This document shows, piece by piece, positions 12,101-27,000 of a DNA stretch of 64,000 nt. Both the position numbers and the translations under genes were made by a program. The first letter of the stretch is position 1. Each line of letters starts with the position of its first letter. Source of the stretch: Atrina japonica (taxonomy: Eukaryota; Mollusca; Bivalvia; Pterioida; Pinnidae). The notes below the pieces were generated by a model. The model ran no database searches, was not told the DNA's origin, and saw only the letters and a program-made list of their open reading frames with translations. Location: the NCBI GenBank assembly GCA_030159075.1, contig BROG01000025.1:1063501-1127500 (forward strand), given 5' to 3'.

Positions 12101-15100
12101 TATGCTGGTCACTTGTGTGGTAGTCTATTCCAGTAAGAGTTTGCATTGCGTAATTCATTTCCGCACAAGCTGGAGATGAAAACAACCATTGGACTCGCTG
12201 GAATTCTGTCATGCCCCTTCCTCTTGTTAAACATTCATGGCCCTCATGAGTACCTGTTCTAGACCACATCACTAGAGAGTCCTGCCCAATATCGGTCGGA
12301 CCGACGTATAACATGATGACCAGCTTCAAAACATTGCATGGATATCTGGGTGTCTGCATTCAAGTTGTTGCATTTCGCATAAATAGACATAAGCGGATTT
12401 TAGATAAAGATTGTGGCCAGCTGCTGCAAGGTAGGGTAGCATCAGAGATATTGTCTTTTGATGAAGTTTCCAATTACCAGTCCTTTCTGCCTCGAGAAAC
12501 TTATGGAGAAGATGTATCATGTTTAAGTAGTGAACCACAACCGTGCAGTTCGTTTGTTTTCCAGGGAGGCCTTTTCTTGTTCAATCCTCGAAGATATGTT
12601 TTCGAAGATTTCATTCCCGCTCATATCAACCAAGGTAAGTTCCCTGTCTTTCAATGAATCGTACATAGAACATGCTTTTTCAAGAACTGGATCCGAATTT
12701 TGTGGTAGAAATTCGCTCTCAGAATAAATGCGATGGGTGGGTCTGATAGTGCCTCCAAACTTTCAGAAACGTTAGTGTCCTCACTAGTTGATAAAAAATT
12801 GGTTTATACGGTCTCCAATAACACTGTCAAGATCCAAATCAAAAGTTCTTGCGAAGGAGCATTGAGGGCTGAATAAACAAGATTGTGGCCCCTAATGGCC
12901 CGTTATACCTGAAATCATATGACCCACAGTATTTGGAGCAAACACGGTTTCGAAAACTTCATGAAGTCCTGATCCAACATGAGATGTCCAATTGCACCTA
13001 GAAAACTCATCTCTAGATGAAACCCACCTAAGCGTAAAATCATTGTCTTTAATACACTGTCCTCTAATTCGTTTGATATTATTTGATGAGCCTTCCAGTA
13101 CAAAGGCTGGTCAAAAGTTATAAACAGGGGTCCGTTTATATTTTGATGCTTCTTTGCAAACGTTGCAATGTTGAATAGATGCATGTCATATCACTAGGAG
13201 GAAGATCAATCATAGGAAAGAAAATGGTGGTAGATTGTCCAGGATACTGCCCATGAAACATTTGCATGAATCCAGACCAAGAAGGGCGGGGAGTTCGAAG
13301 GGGCCAGATGATACTGCATAAGAGACTGCATACCAAAACTTATCATCAACATCAATTTCTCGTAGCTTAGTGAAGTATTTTTCTTTTGTCTGTGGCCGCT
13401 GGTAATACAGTACTTCTACACTTCCAGCCTCTAAAACAGATTCTTTAATCACTTCACGTCGTGGGATTTCTCTGTTGAATTTTGAACCCGGAGTAAAGCT
13501 ACATTATGCCCATACCATGGAACGTTCCATGTCCGTCAATTGTACATGAATTATGGTCTACATTATCAGCAATAAACTGAAGAAAGCTTTCGTCTTTTAA
13601 CTCAAACTGGGTTTGCTCTTGTTCAACCCCTGCATTTGATTTCCGCTTAACCTCAGAATAAGATGCAGAAAAGCCAAGACTGTTGAGAGTATCTAAAAGG
13701 AATCTTGAGGCAAATTGTTGGTGGAGTTGAACGCCAAGGCTTATTTGGTGGTGCCAAAAGTGCCCTTGGTCTTGATGCTTGCATAATAGCCTGTCCGATT
13801 GACGCAATTTTGACGTCATTTTTACAGCTTTGCAGAAAAATATTTGACAATAGCAATTTGAGAGATTCCGGGACGTATGAGGTTTGAGAAGCTATAGATT
13901 CAATCTCTGAGGGTGAGGGATAAAAGGCTGTTGAACATTGAATGGCTTTTATGTCACTGAGGATAAGTTTAGCTGCAGCTTTAAATTATGGCCTCTTTGT
14001 CAGACGATTTTTCGGTCGCTTGTAGAAGTCGTATAAAATTGATTTGGCAGAATAACAGAAAGTGACAACATTCGGAAGACCGTTTATTTCGGTGATCAAA
14101 ATATCAGTACCAAAATGTTTCTTAAGCTTTTCTTTCATATATCTACATGTGTACTTCGCAGAACTCTGCCATCTTTTTTGTCAGGTCCAAAATAGTAATT
14201 TGTTCAAAATCATTACTCGCAAAATAAGCACATGTTTTTGAAAATGCTTCTTCTTGTTGGTTTTGACAAACGTTTTAGTTTAGCAGGAATGGGGGAAAAT
14301 GCAATTGGTAAATTTTTACCCGTCCTGAAATTTACGCTGCAAGATTGATGGTATAAAGCATCGGCAGCATGGAGATCATTCACACATGATATACGACCCT
14401 TTACTACATGTCCCCAATCATCATTTCGTTTTTCACAAATTTCAAATAGTTTCTTTTGAAATTCAATTGTACGAACGGGATGAACATCTAAACCTCTTTT
14501 TCTTTTGATATATTTTGCGGGCAAACCACAGAAAATGCATAATGGTCTTGAAAACTGAAAGTCTCTGATGATCGTAATACCTTTTTTGTATCATTTGTTT
14601 TATCTAACTGTATCGACTGTTCTATATATTTTGGGTGAGTAAATTTTTTGTCGACACTTTCTGTGTAAGGTGAAGCTATATCAGATTCACCTCTCTTTCT
14701 GGACGCTAAATTTATGCTTGTACAACCTTTCTCTGTGAGCACACTGAGTTGGTCGCCCGTGGTACTCTCTTTGCATATAATGCATGCCTCCATGATGAAA
14801 ATTCAAAATTTTGATAGACTGGAATGATAATTTTCCTCCAAATAACGTTTGAATATGCTTTAAATAACAATAATTACGTCAAACAAACGAGTGTAAATTA
14901 CGGGAGGAAGGCCTTTTAATACATATATATATAGCACAAATATGATTTAAGTATGGGTAAATGGCAATAAATTAAATGAAATTAATTTATATTAACCATT
15001 AAATCAAGTATAAAAACAATTTTTCAAAGTAAAATACGTATAATATACGTAAAACAAGAAATCTAAAAACTGCAATTGTCGTAATACTATGAAAATAGTT

Positions 15101-15875
15101 ACCCTAATGGGGCGTCCATACATGGATTTTTTAAACACGACGCTACAGTTTATATGATTTTAATTCTTGCTTTAGATAATGGGCAAATCTTATGTATTAC
15201 ACATTGCATATTGTATAAATCGTACTCTATCAAATTTGTGTGCAGTTTAGACACTATTTTTAAGTAATAGATCTATTGCTTCGAATTCGAAAAAGTTGAT
15301 TCGCACTTCTCGATCATCACCGGAAGTACAAACTACAAAACTAAATACATTCGGATTTTACCATTGATATATATTAATAAGTTGATATGATATATTATAA
15401 CTTACTGATCTGCATACATACATTATCAATAATCTTTTGGAATTGTTTTAAAATTAATCACGAAATTTATAGAAATTATTTCATAATTTCGATATCCGCA
15501 CCCACACGTCAAAAGTTGTATGGAAGCGCGGTCGAGCATTAACAAATGAACAAAATTTTATTGTTGAAAATTAATACTTTCCACATCGAATTTTTTGGTA
15601 GACTTTTTTTATTCATATTTATAACATCATATTCAAATGTGTAGAACACATAAAGATTGTGTTGCAATTAGTTCAAGTACCTGTGACTTGTGTAGCCGTG
15701 TGCATCTTATCCGATATACGTGTATAAAGCTAGCGTCTTTGTAAATTGAAATATTTCGAAATGAGGTTTAACACATTAACAAAGGTTACGACAGTTACTC
15801 ATTTTATCACTATTATTATCATCTACATTTTGTATATCATTAGGGACCTATTCCATGCATGTAGCTCATGTTGGG

Positions 15876-15912
<37 letters not shown>

Positions 15913-18900
15913 TACAACATAACAACTCACCCACCCAGTAAATTCAAAATTTACAACATAACATAGCTATTACCCCGCCTCTAACGAAAAGACGTCCAAA
16001 ATTCCCGGGCCTTCGTGGCTGAGTGGTCAGAGCATGAAGCTCTGAAGCACGAAGTCCCTCACTTCTGGCCAGTGCAAGTTCGAGTCTCGCTGGAACCTAA
16101 GCTGATTTTTTGTTGTTGTTGTTTTTGTTGTTGAGAAATCTTTACTTGTAGAAGGTTTGCTGCATGTTCCCGCTTACATTGTAATCGTCTTCTTTCCGCT
16201 ACCATTTAATTGCAAAAATTGGCGTAATACACTTCAAGATTCAAACTCCAAAATTCCCCTTTTGAATATTGGCAGAAAATGCCAATAAATAGTGAATAAA
16301 ATCTGACTAAGGAGTTTTGTTTTTCTCATATAACGAATGTTAGTTCTACTTCAAACTAAATACACATGTTTCAATATCATTTTGTGTTTTGATTATTGTT
16401 ACATCATCTAGTAAAGGACTATTTATTTATACGTATGTATATATTCATTATTTGTACTAAAACAGCATTAAACTCACTTGGTTTATTTGACAACACTATA
16501 CATTGTTTGTATGGCAAGATAAGGCTGGCGATAAAATTTCTTCCATCCTTTGCATTTTAATCTTTTACTGTAACTGGGATATGTCCATTGTTGCCTTTGT
16601 TATTTCGTCAAAAAAAAAAAAAAGAGTTATTCTGTGCCTTTTACATTGTACTTATTTGCTTGAAGGAAAATTTTTCTCCGGAATTCAAATTCACGTTTGA
16701 TACATTTTATTTTTGCTATTGTTGTAGGCACGCAATTTGTCGCTAGCAAGCAGTGACGTGTCCTATATAAACATTGTTAGATGTATCGTTTTAATATGTA
16801 CATGTATGTAATGTGTAAATTTCTCCTCTGATCTCGGCAAGACTTGCATGAACATGAGTATAAATTGGATTGTATAAAATTGTCCACAAATTACGATGAT
16901 GCCAACCAACACCAGACATAAACTTAAACATTGGTCGCCCAAGCACAAGAACGGCAACTCCAAGTCATTGTTCATCATATAACCCCATGTCACACTGTTT
17001 TTTTTTTTTGTTTAACTGCGGCGTGGTAGAGATATATTGGGGGATAGATACATCTAGTGCATGAAGAAAAACGACCCACCGTAGACAGTTGAAAGATCTT
17101 AGTCACAGAATCGTCAATTTTCTTCTTTTTACGTCAATTTCTGAAGTTTCGAGCTATGGTACCTTGTGCGATTGTATTCGACATAAACTTCAGAAATCTA
17201 TATTAAAAGGGGAAAATTCACGGGTTACGACTAGGACCAGCCAATTATAGCATCAATCCACATAAATGATCTCTTTATACGCATATTTTAAAGTACTTCA
17301 TCTTTTTGCATATAAATTGACGTACAGTCAAACTTGTCTATAAAGGCCACTCAAGGGAACAGTCAAAAGTAGATGTTATTGACAGGTGGCCGTTATAAAA
17401 AGGTTTATTATAAAAAGTTAACTAAGGTTATGCTTGAATGGCATTTGTAAGCAAGTGTCCCTTATACAGTGGTGACCTTTAATGCAAAAATGTAATGCTT
17501 AGCTTTATCGATTTAATACATGTACATGTACTGGTACTGTATTTATACAAAATAAAATATGTGATTGATTATACACAAACATACGTAATCAATGAAGGAA
17601 ATATGTGATTGATTATACACAGATATACGTAATCAATGAAGGAAGTATGTGATTGATTTTACACAGATATACGTAATCAGTGAATGCACAGAAGGTAAGT
17701 ATGTGATTGATTATACACGGATAAACGTAATCAATGAATACACAGAAGGTAAAATATGTGATTGATTATACACGGATATACGTAATCAATGAATACACAG
17801 AAGGTTAGTATGTGATTGATTATACACAGATATACGTAATCAATGAATACACAGAAGGTTAGTATGTGATTGATTATACACAGATATACGTAATCAATGA
17901 ATACACAGAAGGTTAGTATGTGATCGATTATACACGGATATACGTAATCAATGAATACACAGAAGGTTAGTATGTGATCGATTATACACGGATATACGTA
18001 ATCAATGAATACACAGAAGGTTAGTATGTGATTGATTATACACGGATATACGTAATCAATGAATACACAGAAGGTTAGTATGTGATTGATTATACAGAGA
18101 TATATGTAATCAATGAATACACAGAAGTTTAGTATGTATTTGATTATACACAGATATACGTAATCAATGAAGGAAGTATGTGATTGATTATACACATATA
18201 TACGTAATCAGTGAATACACAGAAGGTATGTATGTGATTGATGATATACGGAATCAATGAATACACAGGAGGTTAGTATGTGATTGATTATACACGGATA
18301 TACGTAATCAATGAATACATAGAAGGTAAATATGTGATTGATTATACACGGATAAACGTAATCATTGAATACACAGAAGGTAAGTATGTGATTGATTATA
18401 CACGATTAATGAAAACACAGATAGATTGATAAACGTAATCATTGAATGTACACGAAGATACTATGTCATTCAAAATATACAGTATACAATGGTTATACAG
18501 GAATGAAAAATAAATCATTGACTATTCACAGATACTTTTATATAGGTAAATCAATGAATATATATATAACCCGGACATAAGTCATAAAAATATACACTGG
18601 TTAAATACACATATACTTTAATATACGTGATCAATTATTATACATCACATACTTGTGTTATTCAAAGTATACACTCGTTGAAGACAAAAATACATTGATA
18701 TAATATGACAGTGACAAATATACAATCGATATATACACAGATTCATTGATATACGTAATCCACGATTCTACATGACGGGCATATGTCATTGAAAACACAC
18801 ATTCATTGAATACAAAGATACACTGGTATACATAATCAAATTTGAAATATACAGTGGTTGAATACACAGATACATTGATATACATAATCAATTAATATAC

Positions 18901-21900
18901 CTCACGGACTTATTTAAAACATACAACAGCTGAAGGTACATATTATAACAGATTTTTTTTTGAGAAAAATTTGTAGAAATAGTAGATCTTTTAAAACACG
19001 TAGATTTCACGATCAATTTTATTGACGCTGGTACATTAGGAATAACGTGTTATTACTATCAGTTTCGGTGTTAACGTGTCCATCACGTACACGAATATTT
19101 TTACCACCTGCATATGAAAAAAAAAAATCTAAATCCTAAAAAAAAAGATAATTTCATCTGAATTGCAGCAAATATCAACAATATATGAAAGAAATAAATA
19201 TTGAAACCAGTTTAAATGTATAACCTCTGTTATGCAATTTGATAATAAAATTACTTTATCAATAAAATTGATGAGTACAATATATGGTGTAATTCAAATA
19301 AAATGTTTAAGATGGAACTTGAAATTGCCCGTTACACATTTAAAAAATATATCATGTATTACCGGCTATTTTTGCGATATCGTAGTCAAAGATCATTTTT
19401 TCCATTTTGCGATTTTAATTTTTGCGATTTACTAATACCTATTATATTTTACCAAACTGAAATTCTGAGATTTTTCTAGCACTATCGCTTTATATGATAT
19501 GATTAGCCAGGTTTTTAACAAAAAGTGAGAACATGATGTTATTGCTATGCCAGTTAACTGGTCATTTTCTGAACAATGTCTTTTTTCATTATGAAATCGT
19601 GTTGGTGGAAACTAATTAAAATACACAATAATAATAATATCTCATGAGAGATGAGAGAGATTCACAAAAAATATTACATTTTTGTTTTTGTTCTGAATTT
19701 TCATTTGTCCAGAGGCAGTTACGTGTTCTACCGTTAAAAATGAAACGGCACTGTAAAATGGATAGTTTATTATATTGCACTCCTATGGCGCCACGAAAGT
19801 GTTTTAGCTGAATTTCATTCAGCGACAACTTCTCTAACTGTATGAAAAAGTGAGACAAACAGAAGGATTGATAGAACTTGCCATATCTCTTTCAATGCTC
19901 AATGGTTTTGTTAAATGTACATGTAATAAAACGATTATTGCACTATTTTCAGTTTGATATGAGAATTTATGGAGTACAAAAACAACATCGACCGAGGCCT
20001 TGTACTCCAATCGGCCTCGGTCGATATTGTTTTTGTACTCCATAAATATCCATGTCAAACCAAAGATAGTGTAATAATTGTATACAGATTCCGTGTAGTT
20101 ATTTTAAAGTAATTACAAAAAAACTTAAGTTTACGGGAAAAGAAAATTATAACCTTTCTACCTGTCAATCCATGAAAGATCATCTGTACAACTGTGTATT
20201 GATTTCATTTTTTTGTAGATCAAGAAAAAGACGACATGCTCCGCCAGGGGTCGTTATACTTTATCAGGTGGGAAGAGGTCCGTTTGCTCCTAGTATTTCA
20301 CCCTTTCCATTGAAGCTGGAAACCTTCTTGAGGATGGCAAAAATCCCATACTTAGTAAGTCAGAAATTTCTGTATCAGTAGAAGAACCACTTGTGGCGGT
20401 CTAGTGGTAGAGCAATCGACTCGGAAGCGAAAGGTCCCAGGTTCGATTTTCGGTGTCAGGTCTAAAATATGGTTGTTTCTGTTCTTTCGCTTAGAGTTCA
20501 ATGTACGAAGTGAAAGTAACGTGTCTTTCCGATAAGATTTATAAAAAAAAACTATGGTCCTGTGTCACGTTAGGCGTAGCATGTAAAATAACTTCCACTG
20601 CATTGGCGTCAGTCCATAGTATAGGTCAAAATTTGTAGCATATCAGCTTAAGTTGGTGACATCTTAATTTAAGTCCAAAATTCTTGTCGAAATATAAAAC
20701 AGATTATAGATTAAACAAATTAGTACTATGCATCCAGGGATAGAAATTATCAGGGGCCCAGTAGCCCTCGGCAAGTAAAAACTAAGCTGAGGTAGTAGAT
20801 TTCACAGTGTGTTAGCCCAGATGGCTACCGAAAATTGGTGTGTGGGTTCATGTATATCTGGTATTTTCACCAACTGATATTCTTGTAAACTGAGTATACC
20901 TTGCTACATGTAGCTAGTGTATGGACTACTATAAAATATAAAAAATCTCAGACACCAAAGTATAAATCACTAGAATGTCCAGGACATAGATACAAATCCG
21001 GTAAAAAATGGACAAACACGGACCTCTGGAAACCAAGAGGTGGGATCAGGTGCCATGGAGGAGTAAGTATCCCCTGTCGACCAGTCACACCCGCCGTGAG
21101 TCCACAGTCAAGTCCAGTGAAATACATGAGGAGTGAATCCTCTTCACAATTGGTACAGACGTCTCAACAACCGCCAACGAAAAGACAGCTCAACATTTCA
21201 CTTAGTGAAACAGAGTTATGCAAACAAGACTATTATACCGACCGTAAAATTTGCGGAACGTTGACATTAAACGCGGTTTTCGATATCCCTGTGTCAATAA
21301 TTTGTCAGTGAGTAGATTACCTCATTTTTTAAATATGTTATAGTAGGAGCAAGTTTCAGGGCTTCCAGACATGCAACTGGGATTCTAAAATCCTGACATA
21401 GAGCCCAGATGGGTCCTTGATTGCAGAGTTTAATTTCTATCCCTGTGCATCGCTGTAAGTGTCGTTGATAAGAATTTAAAATATAGTTGTAACGTTTGAT
21501 AACCAGTACTACCTGTATAATTGTAACAATTGTCTTGGGCATTTGGTTTTATTTATATTTTTTATTATTTAGTTTTTTTTAATTCAAAACCATAACTTTG
21601 GTATTATGTATATAATTTTAAAATATAGTTGTAACGTTTGATTACCAGTAATACCTGTATAATTGTAACAATTGTCTTGGGCATTTGGTTTTATTTATAT
21701 TTTTTATTATTTAGTTTTTTTTTTAATTCAAAACCATAACTTTGGTATTATGTATAAAATATTTACAAGGCATCGCTTTGTCTTTGATGTAATATAAATG
21801 CGGCGTTTGATTAATGCCAGTATGATTGTTATCCTATGTATTGGGATATGTTGCAGTGTTATAAAAGATATTTATTCATCAACCCCTGGAAAACATTGGA

Positions 21901-24017
21901 CTCTTCTGTAAATCAATGACTTAGACCAGTCCATATGTGTCTTTACGGCTGAATGACGTATAGCATAACACAAATTACAACAAATAACTATATTGTTCTT
22001 TTGTCTAAAACTTGTTTGTAGTGTAATATACTATCAAGTCGGGAAAACAAACAAAAATACGTTGTTGAACGCTTGAAATCGTCACTAAGGAAGTTTTATG
22101 GTCGACACGAGGTCTTGTCAAACAATATGAAGTCCCCCCTCTTAAGAATGTCAGGTGGACCGTTTGAGTCCCCGAGGGTATACATAAACCTAGTATCTGG
22201 TATTTCGGTACCAGCTGATAATCTTATTCTAAAGTAATATTTGGCACTGATAAATCCAGTTAAATTCCAAAGTTTTCTAAAGCTAAGAGAGTCAACTTTT
22301 GACAGTGGTTACTCTTAGACGGATTTCGGCTATACTTTTAGATTTATTATTTGGCCTTGTGTGATACCACTTTCTCTTTCGAAAATACCTATACAATGTA
22401 TATCTTAAATTGGAGCTCAACTGATGAAGTCTAATTGACAGAAACGATCGTCTTGAGCATTATAACTTTGGTATAATGTTTATAACATTTATAGTATTCT
22501 TGAGTACGACCATATACAAGGACCCGTATTTCGTTAGTCAGATCTAGAACTAAATGATGAACTTTGTACCGAGCTTGACCTTTTCACCTAAATCGAGAGG
22601 TTTCTATGGAACATTAGCGACGGGTGTAGCACGCTAACAGGGGGCGCAGACGCTTTACAGACACCTTGTCCAAACCCGTTTGTGATTTGCATTTTCTTGT
22701 GTATATGTACGCCAAGAAAATGTGTGTTTGAAATGTTAACAAAACTTTCGTTGTTTCGTGTGTTTATTTGAAAACACCTCACTAGTTCATAAAATAGAGA
22801 CTGTTTTATTTTTGGGGAATAATTTCCCAATGTTTCAAACTAATATAAACATTCCTAAATAATCTGAGGATTTGTGTGGATTTTAACAGAATGACCATAC
22901 TGCCAAGTTCTCATCCAAACGGAAAACGCCATGGATGGAGCTGGATGGCGTAGATGTGGCAGACTCACAGTTTTGTATAGAATATCTTAAAATGAAGAAA
23001 GGTGTTGTCGTCAATAAACATTTAACAGACGAAGATTTAGGGATTGCAAGGGCATTTCAGAAAATGGCAGAGGAAAATTTGTATTGGTAAGCATTTTAAA
23101 ATTTGCCTATCAATAATTGATTTGAAAGCTAAAAATGAGAAAGTTAATAAAAATTGAAACGTGCCGATGAAATGAAAATATATCATTGAGAGGACATTCT
23201 ATCGTCTAAAGCGTGAATTTTAATTTTTCCATATTGTAAAAAAAACTGTAGGGTACTGAATATTTTGTTTGCCTTACCTCATCTATCCTCTTCTGCACAC
23301 TGGCATATAAGGCCCTTTTTCTTTGTCAGTTCTCATTAAAGCAGACAAATACTGATAAATATGTTAGAATTGAAATTTCATTATTACTTTTATATCACGT
23401 TTTAACGTTTGGATTAACTCATCAATCCCTGAAAAACATTGAACTCTTCTGTAAATCAATGACTTAGGTCAGTCCAAATGTGTCTTTAGGGATGAATGAG
23501 TCAAGGAGGGCTTATACCAAACAGTGAAAACACGATGATAGTATGAGTATGAAAGAAATGACTGTATAGACCCTTTCAGGATAACTTTGAGGGAATAAAT
23601 GATACAGATTACCGGAAATGACATCAAGAAACAATCAGTTACTATAACGACATCTAAATTTTTGCGGGTATCTGTATCATTTATTCCCTCAAAGATACAG
23701 GACCGCATTTATCGTGAAAGGGTCTATTGAATATTCATATTCAACATGAAATAAAATACAAAATATTTTGAGGGTGACCGGTTACATAGTTTACAGAATT
23801 GTAAAAGAAAACTATATATATATATATATACAAAGCACTAAAACAAACCACACTATGATTTTCTAGGGTGTCGTATCTAAGCAAATAGAAAAAAGTCGTG
23901 AAAAGAATTATATAAAATGCTAAAATAACTAACGACACAGAGAAAATTAAAGTAAAATTTTTCGGACGACCTGTCCCTTCCTCAGGATCAACAGATTAAT
24001 ATGACAGAAATAGCACA

Positions 24018-24062
<45 letters not shown>

Positions 24063-27000
24063 CATGCACACACAAACATGCACACGCAAACAAGCACAAC
24101 TGGAATATGAAAGAAACGCTACAGGATTACATGATTATCAAAATAAAAACCAAACGAGTTAATAACTATAAGCCTTAACTACCAACAAAATAGAGAAATG
24201 TAAGTAGAATAAACAAATGTGAACAAAATAAGCAGAACTGTAAAATTAATAAGAAAAAAGAAAATTGCTCTTGTCTGGTCAGTCAAACACGTTTAATTAC
24301 ATGCTATCAAACATGACGATACAATAAATATGGTAAGAATATACAATGACAGTATTCGGGAAGATTCAATACATCAATAGTTCATAACAAAAAGATTCAA
24401 AATCTAAGAATGAATGAACGATGGTGGGTTCAAGTCTAAAGCAGAAAAAGTATCAGGCTGAATTCATTTTGATGAAGTCAAGGACCGTGTCGGCGGCCAT
24501 TTCAACCACGAGGGTCATTAATTGGGGAACGTGACAGTCACAATTATTGATCAAAACTCTAATTGGATCGATAAAAGAAAACAGAAAGAAAAATTTGAAT
24601 GCACAGACTGCAGTTTTCCAAAACCAAGGTATCAATTAATTGACTTCACCAATATTAATTCTGCCCGATAGCTTTTTCTCGGGGTAATTCTAATTAGAAT
24701 TTCTTTAAACTCGAACCAACCATAGTTCATTCATTCTTAGAATTGGACAGGTCATCCCGAAAGATTGACTTTAATTTTGTCCATGTCGTTAGTCATTGTA
24801 TAGATAGATAGATAGATATAAGTAGGAATTTAAATAGAAAGAGGGATGGATGTTTGGATAGATAAACAGACAGATGAATAGTTGAATAATGTCTTTAAAA
24901 TTTTGGATAGATAAACAGACAGATGCATAGATAAATAATGTCTTTAATATTGTGAACAGACCGTACAAATAAGATGTGATATTATCAGTGACTTCTTTTG
25001 AACTAGGACAATGTGTATTGAAATGTTTGGTGAAGATACATCTGTAGTTGAGAAAGTGATACCATACCGTGGTCTAAAGCTCTGGCTTACTGTGTGGTTC
25101 TTACGACGTGTCATCAGTAAAGAAACATGGGGTCATGGAATTGGACGTCACACCAAGGAGGAAGTCTGGTCAATAGCAGTCGGAGATATGAGCGCCATAT
25201 CCAATTACTTAGGTAAATCCTTTGGGATCTGGGGGTTTTAGGTAAATCCTTTGGGATCTAGGGTTTTAGGCAAATTCTTTGGGATCTGGAAACTAAAGTC
25301 TAAGTCATACACTTAAGTGCAACCCTAAGAGTACTTCCATATTTGCAAAGAAACATACTTACATTTAAGTTTGAAATTTGTCGGTAAGTCTTAGACAGTT
25401 GGGACCACTTTTAAGTACAATATTAATCAAGTTAAACTCTCTTGTTGTAACCAATTAAAAGAAAATGACGAACCCTTTGGTACATGCCATTATAATAACA
25501 TCAATTTAAGAAGAGGAAAAGTGTTGAGAGACAGAATAAATCAAATCGATCATATTGATTAGAAAAATGTTGATTTCGTGATATATAAGTATTGATCATT
25601 TCTTAGTACAGCTGCTCTTAGACATAGGTTTAGGTTTCTTTGTGAATAATGCCACTGGAGTGTCGTATATCGCCAAGTTTACGTCCGACAGATTTGAACT
25701 ACAGTTATAAATTGATTCAATATATTTATAGAAGGTGTGCGGAACATTAGCACAATTACACTTCAGATTTTACTTAAGTACGAAACTAACGGAAGTCATA
25801 AATATCAATTGGTTATGTGAATGTTCTTGGTGAAATAAGGACAAAAGAAATAATGAAACATGAATAATGCAAATACTATTCTTATTGCTATAAAGGCAAT
25901 CTGTTTCTATAACAGCATTGATTTTCATGACGTAGGATGTTTTGTATGTTTGAATATTGTTCAACAATTTTTCATTTATATGGTAAAGGAGATAAATCGG
26001 TACAATGTACACAGGAAGAAACCACTGGGCCTCCACACGTCAGCCGTTAAACTATCTCATAAAATCAGCTTACTAAAGTTCCAACGTATTTTGTAAATTG
26101 TATAGTAATTACAACACTACAAGCAGTATTTATTCTTTATTCAATGAAATTAATTTCTAAAAAAAACGCATTATCCTTAATATGGAACTTTTGCAGTCAT
26201 ACCTCGTTTTATATATTCAATATTATCTTTTGCAACATGCCTGTAAGATCGTTTCCTCACGAATTTCAGAATAAGTTTATAGTTGATAGTACATCAAAAC
26301 CAAAAAGTTGTCGGGAAATAAAGTGATCGCAAAATATAAGTGATATATTGTATTTTAGATATTAAAATTCTTCCTTCAGTTTTGGAAAGTTTTGTGAAAT
26401 TAGTAGGGTTTCTAATAATATTTAAAAATACTTCCAAGTACAATGTATATTTATGTTCCCCACGTATAACTTCTAAATGACAAAAGATATTTTACCGAAT
26501 TTGCTGTAATTTTATACAGGAGATAAGAAATATATGATGGGGGACGAACCTTCAGAGGTGGATTGTGCAATGTTTGGTATGCTGGCGATGATTTTATGGA
26601 ATATGCCGACATCAAAACATGAACAATATGTTAAAGGTATGTATTGAATTACTACAATGTATGTTGATATCATTTAAATGCTCTGTGTTCGTTTATTGTT
26701 ATACATCTTGCAAAGCATTTTTCAAAATTGAGATGTTGATGGAACCGTCATACAATTTTAAAGTGTTTTGTATGACCTGGTCTTGCATTTAGAGCCAAGC
26801 ATTCTACCACTAGAAAACCACAAGTGGTTCATGCCAACGAAATCGAGAATAGATAACTGATTTTTGTCTGCTAAAATGGCACAGACAAAATATAGATCAA
26901 CGTTTTGCCTTTAAATCCGTGATATAATTTTACTAGTTATATATACACAAAGAAAGCAGATGTACAAGAAATTACTCTGAAACATACATGTAGTAGTATT

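Larger units (their letters stand above)
3487..20218 (+). other. FAXC intron 1 (about 16.7 kb), heavily invaded by repeats
   Basis: It opens with GTAAGG and closes with TTTTTTGTAG. It contains a 136-bp-spaced tandem pair (about 4451-4680), an SSR-ended repeat (5874-6151), a TIR element (7725-9232), an antisense nuclease/CXC pseudogene (10431-14793), an inverted repeat (15870-15962), a SINE (about 16009-16140), a hairpin minisatellite (17556-18430) and a long hairpin (19966-20052). The rest holds nothing I can name. Confidence 0.8.
20355..22889 (+). other. FAXC intron 2
   Basis: GTAAGT at the start, TTTTAACAG at the end. It holds a SINE-like copy, a dispersed repeat of family D (20950-21190), a 142-bp tandem duplication (21474-21757), an M1 element (21874-21960) and part of a foldback family (about 22140-22500). 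Confidence 0.8.
23087..25006 (+). other. FAXC intron 3
   Basis: GTAAGC to AACTAG. Holds an M1 copy (23414-23504), a TIR element (23562-23727), a (CA)n array (24010-24061) and short GATA-type repeats (24795-24960). Confidence 0.8.

Noticed and set aside
16009..16100. tRNA gene
   Set aside because: Box A and box B words are present, but no good acceptor stem pairs, and the same head continues into SINE family B sequence found elsewhere.
17731..18195. Minus-strand frame of 154 codons with repeated FCVFIDYVYPCII
   Set aside because: It is the 54-bp minisatellite read in one frame; 54 is divisible by three, so periodic peptide is expected.
20391..20460. tRNA gene
   Set aside because: The tRNA-like head continues into a SINE body with a tail shared by other copies; the cloverleaf is imperfect.
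20901..21311. Plus-strand frame of 136 codons
   Set aside because: It lies on dispersed repeat family D, and other copies are not open.
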